Shown piece by piece: positions 33,635-39,765 of a stretch of 39,765 nt of DNA. Where the stretch lies: assembly GCA_949118805.1 (NCBI GenBank), contig CASAUJ010000014.1:1-39765 (forward strand), read 5' to 3'. The notes under the pieces are model-generated. The model did no database searches and was not told the origin of the DNA. It worked only from the letters and a program-made list of their open reading frames with translations. Each line of letters starts with the position of its first letter. The stretch's first letter is position 1. The DNA comes from an uncultured Clostridia bacterium. GTDB taxonomy: Bacteria; Bacillota; Clostridia; TANB77; CAG-508. Position numbers and translations under genes: made by a program.

Positions 33635-33688
33635 TTGGGGGGTGTAGCCCCCCAAGATAAAAACCCGCTATTCTAATCAGCGGGTTTT
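33635..33688 (+). promoter_or_regulatory. Candidate double-strand replication origin (pT181-like nick hairpin)
   Basis: Two stable hairpins lie in tandem. The first is TTGGGGGG/CCCCCCAA with a TGTAG loop (33635-33655). The second is AAAACCCGCT/AGCGGGTTTT with the loop ATTCTAATC (33660-33688). From memory the RepC nick hairpin of plasmid pT181 has a CCGGCT stem with the loop ACTCTAAT, cut within TCT/AAT; the resemblance in stem design and loop is close. The site lies upstream of rep. The T-run also allows a terminator role. The rest of the 394-base gap (33689-33945) holds a TGCATTATAATGCA palindrome and the rep ribosome binding site. Confidence 0.6.
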
Positions 33689-33945
33689 CTTGCATTATAA
33701 TGCACATTATGGGTTTACCGAAGCATGTCAAAATTGCCATTTTTCATTAGAATATCAATAGTTTTAGGTTGGTTTACATTTTGATTATGGAAAAGTGCCT
33801 TTTTTAACCTTCTCTGACTATTAAAAATAATGACCTTTTCATAAGTTTTTTTCTTTTTGTGGATTGAGTTTTAGGGTCGAACTTATATAAAAAAAAGAAA
33901 AAAATACATTTTGTAATTAAAAGATAAAAAATGGAGGATTATAAA

Positions 33946-34839
33946 ATGTATAATATATATAATAAAAGTGTTGAATATAATAATATGACATATAGTATTG
34001 ATAATTTACGCTTAAAAACGTATATAAAATATCAAGATTTTAAAGAGTTAGAATTTTTTATAAATACAGTGTATAAAGATAAGATCAATAAATTTTGGAT
34101 AAGTGATAGGATACAATGTTTTCATTATAATTACGCTATGGAATTTGATAATTGTAGTTTTTATTTTGCTTTTATGCACAATAATGAAGGTGTAAATTAT
34201 AATAGGGAAGATATGGAATACAATTTTACAATAGATTTCAATCCCAATAAAGTGAAAGATAATCCTTTACTCCTTATAATTTTGGATAGATTTAGTAATT
34301 GGTATTTAAAAAGTTTAGATTTAGCTATTGATATACCTGTAAATATATTGGATATACTTTTTGATATTTTAGGAAAGAGGAAAGTGCAAACTTTATCTTA
34401 TGGGAAAGATAATATCACATATCGATTAGGGAATGGAGATGGGAAAATAAAAATTTATAATAAAAAGATAGAAAGTAATTTAAATATAGTTGGACATTTG
34501 ACTAGGGTAGAGGTAACAAAAGAATTTGATGATTTTCCAATTTGTTATCTAAAAAGATTTCAATTAAGCGATAGTATTTTTCCATGTTTGTATTTGAATC
34601 AATACGTTTTTAGTTTTTCCGATTATACAACTAAGGACAAAACTTTGATGGCTGTATTATATGCAGTACAAAGTGGTTATCCGATAAAAGATTTATCAAG
34701 AAATTATAAAGAAAAAGTAAAAGATTTGCTAGAAGCAGGTTCAAGGATAAAGTTTAATAAAAGTATAGCTGAGGAAGTTTTTAAAAAAACAATATTTTAT
34801 TATTTTATACGTAGATCATCTAAACAGATAATATTTTAA
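33946..34839 (+). CDS. Rep_trans-like rolling-circle replication initiator
   Basis: The 297-residue protein shows the pattern of the Rep_trans family (pT181 RepC, ICE relaxases such as NicK): SLDLAIDIPV near 125, then QTLSYGK, RLGNGDGKIKIYNKKIE and HLTRVEVTKEF. It would nick the supercoiled phage DNA and prime rolling-circle replication. ATG 33946 was preferred because GGAGG lies eight bases upstream; the in-frame ATG 33931 overlaps that site. A tyrosine cannot be assigned as catalytic with certainty. Inoviruses use several unrelated initiators and this type fits Gram-positive elements. Confidence 0.8.
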   Translation: MYNIYNKSVEYNNMTYSIDNLRLKTYIKYQDFKELEFFINTVYKDKINKFWISDRIQCFHYNYAMEFDNCSFYFAFMHNNEGVNYNREDMEYNFTIDFNPNKVKDNPLLLIILDRFSNWYLKSLDLAIDIPVNILDILFDILGKRKVQTLSYGKDNITYRLGNGDGKIKIYNKKIESNLNIVGHLTRVEVTKEFDDFPICYLKRFQLSDSIFPCLYLNQYVFSFSDYTTKDKTLMAVLYAVQSGYPIKDLSRNYKEKVKDLLEAGSRIKFNKSIAEEVFKKTIFYYFIRRSSKQIIF

Positions 34840-34840
34840 A

Positions 34841-34863
34841 AGAAAGCCTATCATAAGCTTTCT
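34841..34863. terminator. Bidirectional terminator between rep and right DUF2726 gene
   Basis: AGAAAGC (841-847) pairs with GCTTTCT (857-863) between the converging genes. It occupies the same place as the hairpin at 28192-28214 in the left remnant. Confidence 0.55.
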
Positions 34864-35462
34864 TCAATTTTTTGCTTTAATTCTAATGTATTATATGAAT
34901 ATTTTACAGGAATTCGCAATAATTTAATTTTTTGGTTTTGAAATATATTATTTAAGAATTCATCTCGTTCTTTTCTTTTTTCTTGCTCATGACTTTTGTC
35001 ATCTAATTCTATCAGTGCTTTAATATTTCCATCTTTATCTGTTAAGACAAAATCAATGTGTTTAGCTTTTATTCTGTTAAAATCTTTATAATTAAATTTA
35101 GGAGAGTAGATAATATCTGCAAGTCTTACTTTTGTAAATATAGTTAAATCCATTTTGATTGTTATTTCTTTTAATACTTTGTAGAAGAACTTTTCCGTGT
35201 CTGTAAATATGTTGTTATTGATTTGGTAGTTTGAATGTTTTTCTTTTTGACAGAGATCTTCTATTTTATTTAATAAATTTGGATCGATTTTATTGTTTTG
35301 TGAATGTTCAATTTCCATATTCTTTTCTTTGTAGTATTGTTGTAATTTTTGATTTCTAATTTGTTCTTCCAATTGTTTCTTTTCTATAATTTTTTTAATG
35401 ATTATTATAATGCCTATAATTGCACTCCATCCTAAAATTGTTTCTATTATTGATTTATTCAT
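34851..35462 (-). CDS. Membrane-anchored DUF2726 nuclease-like protein, right copy
   Basis: The 203-residue protein has a transmembrane segment (about 9-25), a long charged coiled-coil linker (about 27-75) and a DUF2726 domain (about 80-203) with KHIDFVLTDKDGNIKALIELDDKSH, the presumed active-site strand pair (key residues D, E and D), followed by LLRIPVKYSYN. A GAGGTGA site precedes the ATG. It is the only gene of the intact unit on the minus strand. A membrane-held nuclease-like protein in a filamentous phage suggests exclusion of incoming DNA or processing of phage DNA at the membrane, which is inference. Confidence 0.75.
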   Translation of the reverse strand: MNKSIIETILGWSAIIGIIIIIKKIIEKKQLEEQIRNQKLQQYYKEKNMEIEHSQNNKIDPNLLNKIEDLCQKEKHSNYQINNNIFTDTEKFFYKVLKEITIKMDLTIFTKVRLADIIYSPKFNYKDFNRIKAKHIDFVLTDKDGNIKALIELDDKSHEQEKRKERDEFLNNIFQNQKIKLLRIPVKYSYNTLELKQKIEESL

Positions 35463-35484
35463 TTATATCACCTCTATTAATTAT

Positions 35485-35530
35485 AGCACAATTTACATAA
35501 TTTGACAATGTATACATAATGTGATATAAT
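35485..35530. promoter_or_regulatory. Divergent promoters sharing one -35 region
   Basis: Plus strand: TTGACA (35502-35507), 17 bases, TATAAT (35525-35530), a full consensus. Minus strand: TTGTCA overlapping the same bases, 18 bases, then TATAAT (35485-35480 region) before the DUF2726 gene. The two -35 boxes overlap, so polymerase can serve only one side at a time. Confidence 0.65.
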
Positions 35531-35557
35531 TTCCTAATGAAAAAGGAGGGGATATTT

Positions 35558-35854
35558 TTGAAAGAATATGGTATTTATATAAGGCAAGGATCTGGAACAC
35601 CTTACATGATACATATTTTTAATGATATTGTTAGTGCAAAATTAAAACTATATGAAATGATATCATTAGAAGAAGAGAGACAAAGGTCATATTTTGTTGA
35701 TAATGATTTTTTTGATAATAAAATTAATATGTCTACAAACTTAAAGTATTATTGTATCAAAATTAGAGATGTTTCAGAATGGAAAAAATATTCAGAAGAA
35801 GAGGAAAAGGAAGAATTTGAAAATAGCAAAGTAATTTTTTTAAATGATTTTTAA
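35558..35854 (+). CDS. Small conserved inovirus protein, TTG start
   Basis: TTG 35558 lies seven bases after GGAGGGG and reads KEYGIYIRQGSGTPYMIHIF; an ATG at 35537 precedes that site. The TTG and its ribosome binding site are also kept in the decayed copy at 28772, which supports the choice. The 98-residue product has a beta-rich N half and a very acidic helical tail (EWKKYSEEEEKEEFE). Divergent from the DUF2726 gene and driven by a consensus promoter, it may be a regulator or an acidic DNA mimic. No family is recognised. Confidence 0.65.
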   Translation: MKEYGIYIRQGSGTPYMIHIFNDIVSAKLKLYEMISLEEERQRSYFVDNDFFDNKINMSTNLKYYCIKIRDVSEWKKYSEEEEKEEFENSKVIFLNDF

Positions 35855-35860
35855 AAAGTA

Positions 35861-35889
35861 TTGACAAAATAAAAACTTTGTTATATAAA
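35861..35889 (+). promoter_or_regulatory. Outward-facing copy of the phage operon promoter
   Basis: TTGACA (35861-35866), a 17-base spacer and TATAAA (35884-35889). In the circular phage this promoter would precede ssb. In the integrated state it fires into the right flank. Confidence 0.6.
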
Positions 35890-35931
35890 ATAGATAGTTA
35901 CAATATTATTCTTAGTTTTATAATAAATCTA

Positions 35932-35993
35932 AAGAGGGCATATAAGCATATGCTTAATAATTATAAATATTAAACATTGCACAAAATCAAAGT
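35932..35993 (+). repeat. 62-bp direct repeat, right copy (candidate attR)
   Basis: Matches 29127-29188 at 60 of 62 positions. The distance between repeats gives a unit of 6,805 bases. At its end the sequence continues into the hairpin TTGCACAAAA/TTTTGTGCAA (35977-36002), which is broken in the left copy and replaced there by AACATTGC/GCAATGTT. Confidence 0.75.
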
Positions 35994-36002
35994 TTTGTGC
36001 AA

Positions 36003-36106
36003 ATAGAGATAGGATCAAAAACAGAATCTTATAAATATAGTTCTATCTTTGAAATCTTCCTAATCCTTCAATAAAGCCTGTTTTAGATTATTATTCTAAT
36101 AACAGA
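36003..36106. other. Spacer right of the prophage
   Basis: No gene, promoter or repeat was recognised here. It joins the phage end to the gene remnant at 36107. Confidence 0.4.
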
Positions 36107-36220
36107 CTATATTACTTTTTTATGAAATTGCTTTAAAATTGATTTTAGAGCTTCATTATTTTTTGTTGGATTTTTTTCATTATATTGCAACCAAATATTT
36201 TTCTTAAAATTTATATAACT
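36107..36220 (-). pseudogene. C-terminal gene remnant in the right flank
   Basis: A minus-strand frame without a start reads SYINFKKNIWLQYNEKN and ends ILKQFHKKVI before its stop at 36107. Upstream of its in-frame TAA (36221) the frame continues as ISLLSENFDKII, so a single stop may interrupt a longer gene. Another frame about 80 bases further right reads SKNDARESILSRF and stops, resembling the NEALKSILKQF end, which suggests a duplicated gene end. The family is not recognised. Confidence 0.4.
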
Positions 36221-36329
36221 TTAGATTATTTTATCAAAATTTTCAGACAATAAACTTATATACCTAATTTTTAAAAACGGCTTAAAATCGATTCTCGTGC
36301 GTCGTTTTTTGACACTTTTTGAGCTAAAC

Positions 36330-36560
36330 ACCAGTTGCTACAATAATTATAAGATTTTTCAAAAATTATAATAAAATGATAATTTTAGATAATAATAATT
36401 ATATTATGAAGGATTTATTATCAAATTATAATCGACTTATAATAGTTTTATATTATAAGATGATAATTTTATTAGTATAATTATAAAATTTCTTAAAAAC
36501 GATTTTCGTTTTAATAAATTTATAAAATAATTATTATAATGAAAAATTATTTCTAAAAAT
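36330..36560. repeat. AT-rich tract of degenerate ATAATTATAA-type repeats
   Basis: About 230 bases almost without G or C contain many variants of ATAATTATAA, AAATTATAAT and GATAATTTTA in both orientations, so the strand can fold on itself at many places. There is no coding potential. It lies between gene remnants and may be a relic of an element end or simply a decayed spacer. Confidence 0.55.
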
Positions 36561-36646
36561 TTATAATTAACAAATGTTCGGTTTTTAGAATTTATATACA
36601 ATAAGCTTCTACTCCTCCCTACTCTACTGATTTTAAAAATAAAATT

Positions 36647-36672
36647 AGATTAGTTATGTTTCAAACTAATCT
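36647..36672. terminator. Hairpin beside the small remnant
   Basis: AGATTAGTT (647-655) pairs perfectly with AACTAATCT (664-672), with a T-rich tail on the plus side and AATTTTA on the minus side. It could end leftward transcription from the femX region. Confidence 0.55.
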
Positions 36673-36695
36673 TTTCTATAACTTGTAAGTTGTAG

Positions 36696-36806
36696 TTATA
36701 TTCCAAATTCTTTTGCATATTCTACTATACCAACTATTTCTTTATCTGTATTATTCAATATTATTGCCATAAAGTTTTCATTTGGTACTTCAAATGGTGC
36801 TTTTCT
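36696..36806 (-). pseudogene. Gene remnant downstream of femX
   Basis: A minus-strand frame reads RKAPFEVPNENFMAIILNN and ends IVEYAKEFGI with a stop at 36696; it is closed upstream by a TAG at 36807. An internal ATG gives 24 residues without a ribosome binding site. It looks like the last third of a small protein gene. The family is not recognised. Confidence 0.35.
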
Positions 36807-36842
36807 CTAGATATTAAGAATCCATGTAACATCAATTATATT

Positions 36843-37925
36843 TTATTTTTCCTTTCGTTTTTTCATCAACATAACCCTTATTTTCCTATAAAAAGGAAAT
36901 AACTTTTTGAACACAAAATATACAAATGGATTATAAACCTTGTAAATTTCCATAAATTCAATTAAATCTGGATTAAATCCTTTTTTAAATCGATATAATC
37001 CCTCATTCCTATGTTCCAAATCAACAGCACAAATTCCCCTAAAATCATAAATATCACAACCATTTTCTTTGGCCCATTTAATTCCTTCCCATTGTAGTAA
37101 ATAAGTCGGCATCAAATTTCTTTTTTCATTTAAACTGCCACCAAACATATACCATACTTTATTTCCATACAAAAAATTATAAGTTGTTGCAATGGCTTGT
37201 CCCTCATAATCTGCAAATAATATTTTCACATGATCTTCTCCCATGATATCATATAATTCTTCAAAATACTTTGTATCTGGAATAGGGAATTTATCTCTAG
37301 AACCTGTTACTTCCATAATTTTTTGAAATTCTGCAATATCCTCTCTTTTTCCTTCACGAACAGTAACATTCTTTTTTCCTGCTAAACGTATATTATAACG
37401 TGTTTTTTGATGAAAAGATGCAAATAATTCATCCTCTGTTTTCTCTTTCAAATTTAGTCTAAAAACAATTTTGGGATGAATAATATCATTTAAATCTTTG
37501 ACTTTATCAACTATTTTATAACCATTTTCCTTTACAATATCTCTAAATTGCATGTCTGAATTTGCGATATCAGGATCCATTCGTAACATAAATGCTTTAT
37601 ATTTTTTAGCTACTTCTTCTGCCTGTTTCGTTAATTTTTGAAAAGTTTCTTTATCCTCAATATTACAAACAGGACCTCTAGGAGAATATACTAAAGCACT
37701 ATGCAAAGCAGGAATTTTTCGAATCAATAATAACATACTTCCTTTAATTTTTCCATCATCATCTCTTACCATTACTATTTCATGATCCCATTCTTCTTTG
37801 GTCTTTGCCCATCTTAATGATTGTGCAAAATGTCCTTTACTATGATTTTCTACAAAATTTTCATATTCTTTCTCCAAATTTTCGTAATTTGTGTTCATGT
37901 CATTTAAATCATTTTCAATTTTCAT
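36843..37925 (-). CDS. FemAB/FemX-family aminoacyltransferase
   Basis: Members use aminoacyl-tRNA to add the first or later amino acids of the peptidoglycan cross-bridge to lipid II. The 360 residues have two GNAT-like halves: an N half with FAQSLRWAKTKEEWDHEIV and YSPRGPVC, and a C half with SFHQKTRYNIRLAGKK (about 165-180), MFGGSLNEKRNLMPTYLLQW and YDFRGIC, all typical of the family. ATG 37925 was chosen (GGTGGAG six bases before); an upstream in-frame GTG overlaps that site. It follows the flippase gene by 25 bases, suggesting a cell-wall operon. Confidence 0.88.
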   Translation of the reverse strand: MKIENDLNDMNTNYENLEKEYENFVENHSKGHFAQSLRWAKTKEEWDHEIVMVRDDDGKIKGSMLLLIRKIPALHSALVYSPRGPVCNIEDKETFQKLTKQAEEVAKKYKAFMLRMDPDIANSDMQFRDIVKENGYKIVDKVKDLNDIIHPKIVFRLNLKEKTEDELFASFHQKTRYNIRLAGKKNVTVREGKREDIAEFQKIMEVTGSRDKFPIPDTKYFEELYDIMGEDHVKILFADYEGQAIATTYNFLYGNKVWYMFGGSLNEKRNLMPTYLLQWEGIKWAKENGCDIYDFRGICAVDLEHRNEGLYRFKKGFNPDLIEFMEIYKVYNPFVYFVFKKLFPFYRKIRVMLMKKRKEK

Positions 37926-37950
37926 TTTATTCTCCACCTTTATTTATATT

Positions 37951-39588
37951 TTAAGCTTTATATATTTTTAAATTAACCAATAATTTATGAATTTTATCTC
38001 CTTTTGGTAAATCTTTTATTTCATCTTCTGAAAATATTCTTAATACAATTACTGCCAATGAATACACTATTATAGCAACCATTAGGGCTATCATTGTAGC
38101 TATTTTAGCTGGTATCATTAGCTTTAATAAGAAATAAATAAGATAAGATATTACACTCATAATAATAGAAGCTAAAACAGGTTTTACAACAAATTTATTA
38201 AAATTAAATTTCACCTTTGTTATTTTCTTTAATTTCAAAAAGCCAATAAAAAATGAAAAGAAATGACAAATTTGTGAACTTATGGTAGCTCCTATTATGC
38301 CAACACCTGGAATTGGTATAATTAGTATATTTAAAATGGTTTTAATGATTACCCCTATAATTAAAGCTATAACTGGCGTTTTATAATCTCCCAATCCTTG
38401 AAGTGATCCATTCACTGTTTGGGCTAATGTTGAAAAGACAATTAAAAATGCTATGGATTGTAAAATATAAGATCCTGCTGATGCGTTTGGAAACACGAGT
38501 TCTAATATCGGTTTTGCAAACACACACAATCCAAAGGCACAGGGCATTCCAATCAGTACGGTTAATAATAAAGATAATTTCACTCTTTTTTCAATTGCTG
38601 CATAATCTTTTTTTGCTTTTGCAGCTGATAAACCTGGTACCAATGCAGTAGCAAATGCTACCGTAAAAGATAATGGTAAGGCTATTAAAGTATCTACTTT
38701 TCCTGCTAAAATTCCATATTGTTCTTTTGCTACTGCTTCAGTTGTTATTTTCTTTAAACCTCTTATAACCGTTATAGCATCTATATTTTTATTAATAGAA
38801 GAAATAATAGAAGTTAAAGAAATAGGAATTGATATTTTAAAAATAGATGAGATAATACTTTTGGTATCCTCTTCTTGAAACACATCCTCTTTTGTTTGTT
38901 TTATTTCTTGATAGATTTCTTTTTTTCTAACTTTATAAAAACGATGAATATAGATAAAACTTCCTATTACAGACAAAGTAGTAGCAAAATTTGCCCCAGC
39001 AGCCATTAAAGTTACATTATTAGAAGTAAAATAAGCAACTATCTCAACTGCTATTATAGTAAATACTGTTTTTAAAATTTGTTCTAAAGCTTGCGAATTT
39101 CCAGTCGCTTTCATATTGCTTCTAGCATTAAAATACCCTCGAATAACAGAAGCCATTGCTACTAATAAAACAGATGGTGAAATACAAATTAAAGTTAATT
39201 TTGCTTCTGGAATTTGTAATACGGTATTGGCTATAAAATCTGCTCCTAAAAATAAAATCAAGCTTCCTATTGTACCAATTACTGTTAATAACATGAAAGC
39301 AATTTTAAAGATCTTATAGGCTCCTTTATAGTCCCCCAAAGATGTTTTTTCCGATACTAATTTAGAAATTGCATTAGGAATTCCTATCGAAGCCAATAAT
39401 AATAATAAAGCATATATTTGATATCCACTATTATAGATAGCATTTCCTGTATCCCCAAACCCTGGACGATTCGTTAAATAAATTTTATATACTAATCCTA
39501 CTACTTTTACAATTATTTGTGATATCATTAATATCATAATTCCTGACATAAATGATTCTTTTTTACTTTTGTATTTTGCTTTTTCCAT
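37951..39588 (-). CDS. MOP-superfamily flippase (SpoVB/MurJ-like)
   Basis: The 545-residue membrane protein has about 14 hydrophobic segments, with the family start SFMSGIMILMISQIIVKVVGLVYK and repeated halves, including PNAISKLVSE near residue 78 and LPLSFTVAFATALVPGLSAA near 300. Relatives flip lipid-linked wall precursors; in spore formers SpoVB acts in cortex synthesis and other paralogues act in growth. The adjoining femX gene supports a peptidoglycan role. A GGGAG site precedes ATG 39588. Which paralogue it is cannot be told from this window. Confidence 0.85.
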   Translation of the reverse strand: MEKAKYKSKKESFMSGIMILMISQIIVKVVGLVYKIYLTNRPGFGDTGNAIYNSGYQIYALLLLLASIGIPNAISKLVSEKTSLGDYKGAYKIFKIAFMLLTVIGTIGSLILFLGADFIANTVLQIPEAKLTLICISPSVLLVAMASVIRGYFNARSNMKATGNSQALEQILKTVFTIIAVEIVAYFTSNNVTLMAAGANFATTLSVIGSFIYIHRFYKVRKKEIYQEIKQTKEDVFQEEDTKSIISSIFKISIPISLTSIISSINKNIDAITVIRGLKKITTEAVAKEQYGILAGKVDTLIALPLSFTVAFATALVPGLSAAKAKKDYAAIEKRVKLSLLLTVLIGMPCAFGLCVFAKPILELVFPNASAGSYILQSIAFLIVFSTLAQTVNGSLQGLGDYKTPVIALIIGVIIKTILNILIIPIPGVGIIGATISSQICHFFSFFIGFLKLKKITKVKFNFNKFVVKPVLASIIMSVISYLIYFLLKLMIPAKIATMIALMVAIIVYSLAVIVLRIFSEDEIKDLPKGDKIHKLLVNLKIYKA

Positions 39589-39654
39589 TTTATTCTCCCA
39601 TTGAAATTTTTCTATTCTTATCGTTACAAAGTTAATATCCCTTTAATACTTAGT

Positions 39655-39683
39655 AGTTTATCATAAGTTACTATTAAAATCAA
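39655..39683 (-). promoter_or_regulatory. Promoter of the flippase-femX operon
   Basis: On the minus strand TTGATT (39683-39678), a 17-base spacer and TAAACT (39660-39655) lie 67 bases before the flippase start. Between 39684 and the window end nothing else was recognised. Confidence 0.45.
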
Positions 39684-39765
39684 GACACTCCTTTTATTCT
39701 GTTACTTGAAAATGTAGGTTAGTCAATCATATGTCACAAATTTTTGAAATTAATATACTTTGAGT

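Noticed and set aside
35537..35557. ATG start for the small conserved phage protein
   Set aside because: The ATG precedes the GGAGGGG site; the TTG at 35558 has correct spacing and is kept in the decayed copy.
36330..36560. CRISPR array
   Set aside because: The repeats are short, irregular in length and spacing, AT-only and in both orientations; there are no unique spacers and no cas genes.
1..39765. tRNA or rRNA genes
   Set aside because: No cloverleaf with a TTCRA arm or rRNA-like stretch was recognised on either strand. A covariance search would settle this.

Overview
The window is low-GC DNA (roughly 30% G+C by eye) with strong GGAGG ribosome binding sites, TTGACA/TATAAT-type promoters and sporulation genes (yabP, yabQ, ytvI-like). 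It also carries a trimeric [FeFe] hydrogenase. Together these point to an anaerobic, monoderm, spore-forming Bacillota, most likely an uncultured clostridial lineage. The call rests on gene content only; no rRNA or tRNA gene was found.

Layout. 1-6 kb: pyrimidine synthesis (pyrC, an ArsC/Spx-like gene, pyrF, pyrK, pyrD), then ispH and a DUF975 membrane protein. 6.2-10.5 kb: NADH/ferredoxin-type [FeFe] hydrogenase genes (HydC, HydB, HydA). 10.5-12.9 kb: a leader with a small ORF and a terminator-like hairpin, then uraA and upp (uracil uptake and salvage). 13-17 kb: murD, a proline-rich unknown, a cysteine-rich CBS protein and a YtvI-like permease. 17.2-19.4 kb (minus strand): guaA and a DUF1980-like membrane protein. 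19.5-28 kb: a small unknown, secA, prfB (with its +1 frameshift), a short aspartokinase, yabP-yabQ-divIC and rho. 28.1-36.0 kb: an inovirus (filamentous phage) prophage next to an older inovirus remnant. 36.0-36.8 kb: degenerate gene ends and an AT-rich repetitive tract. 36.8-39.6 kb (minus strand): a FemAB-type aminoacyltransferase and a MurJ/SpoVB-like flippase.

Most striking observation. HydA and the phage morphogenesis ATPase (Zot/pI-like) cannot be read in one frame. HydA needs one +1 shift and Zot needs two. Each of the three shift points falls exactly on an in-frame CGG codon, where skipping the C puts a glycine GGN codon in frame (TCT C GGA, CCA C GGT, AAT C GGA). Across roughly 11,000 codons I found only one other in-frame CGG by eye, codon 4 of an uncharacterised 114-aa ORF. 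This suggests that CGG is not decoded normally in this lineage and acts as a +1 frameshift signal, shared by host and phage. Sequencing error or independent indels remain the alternatives.

The prophage unit (about 6.8 kb) encodes an ssDNA-binding protein, a major coat protein, the Zot ATPase, several small membrane proteins, a pIII-like adhesin, a pVI-like protein, a Rep_trans-like initiator, a membrane-anchored DUF2726 nuclease-like protein and a small conserved protein. Upstream of rep is a hairpin closely resembling the pT181 plasmid nick site, so replication by a pT181-type initiator is likely. Near-identical 62-bp direct repeats flank the unit. The left repeat belongs to a decayed relative whose promoter now sits in front of the intact phage operon.
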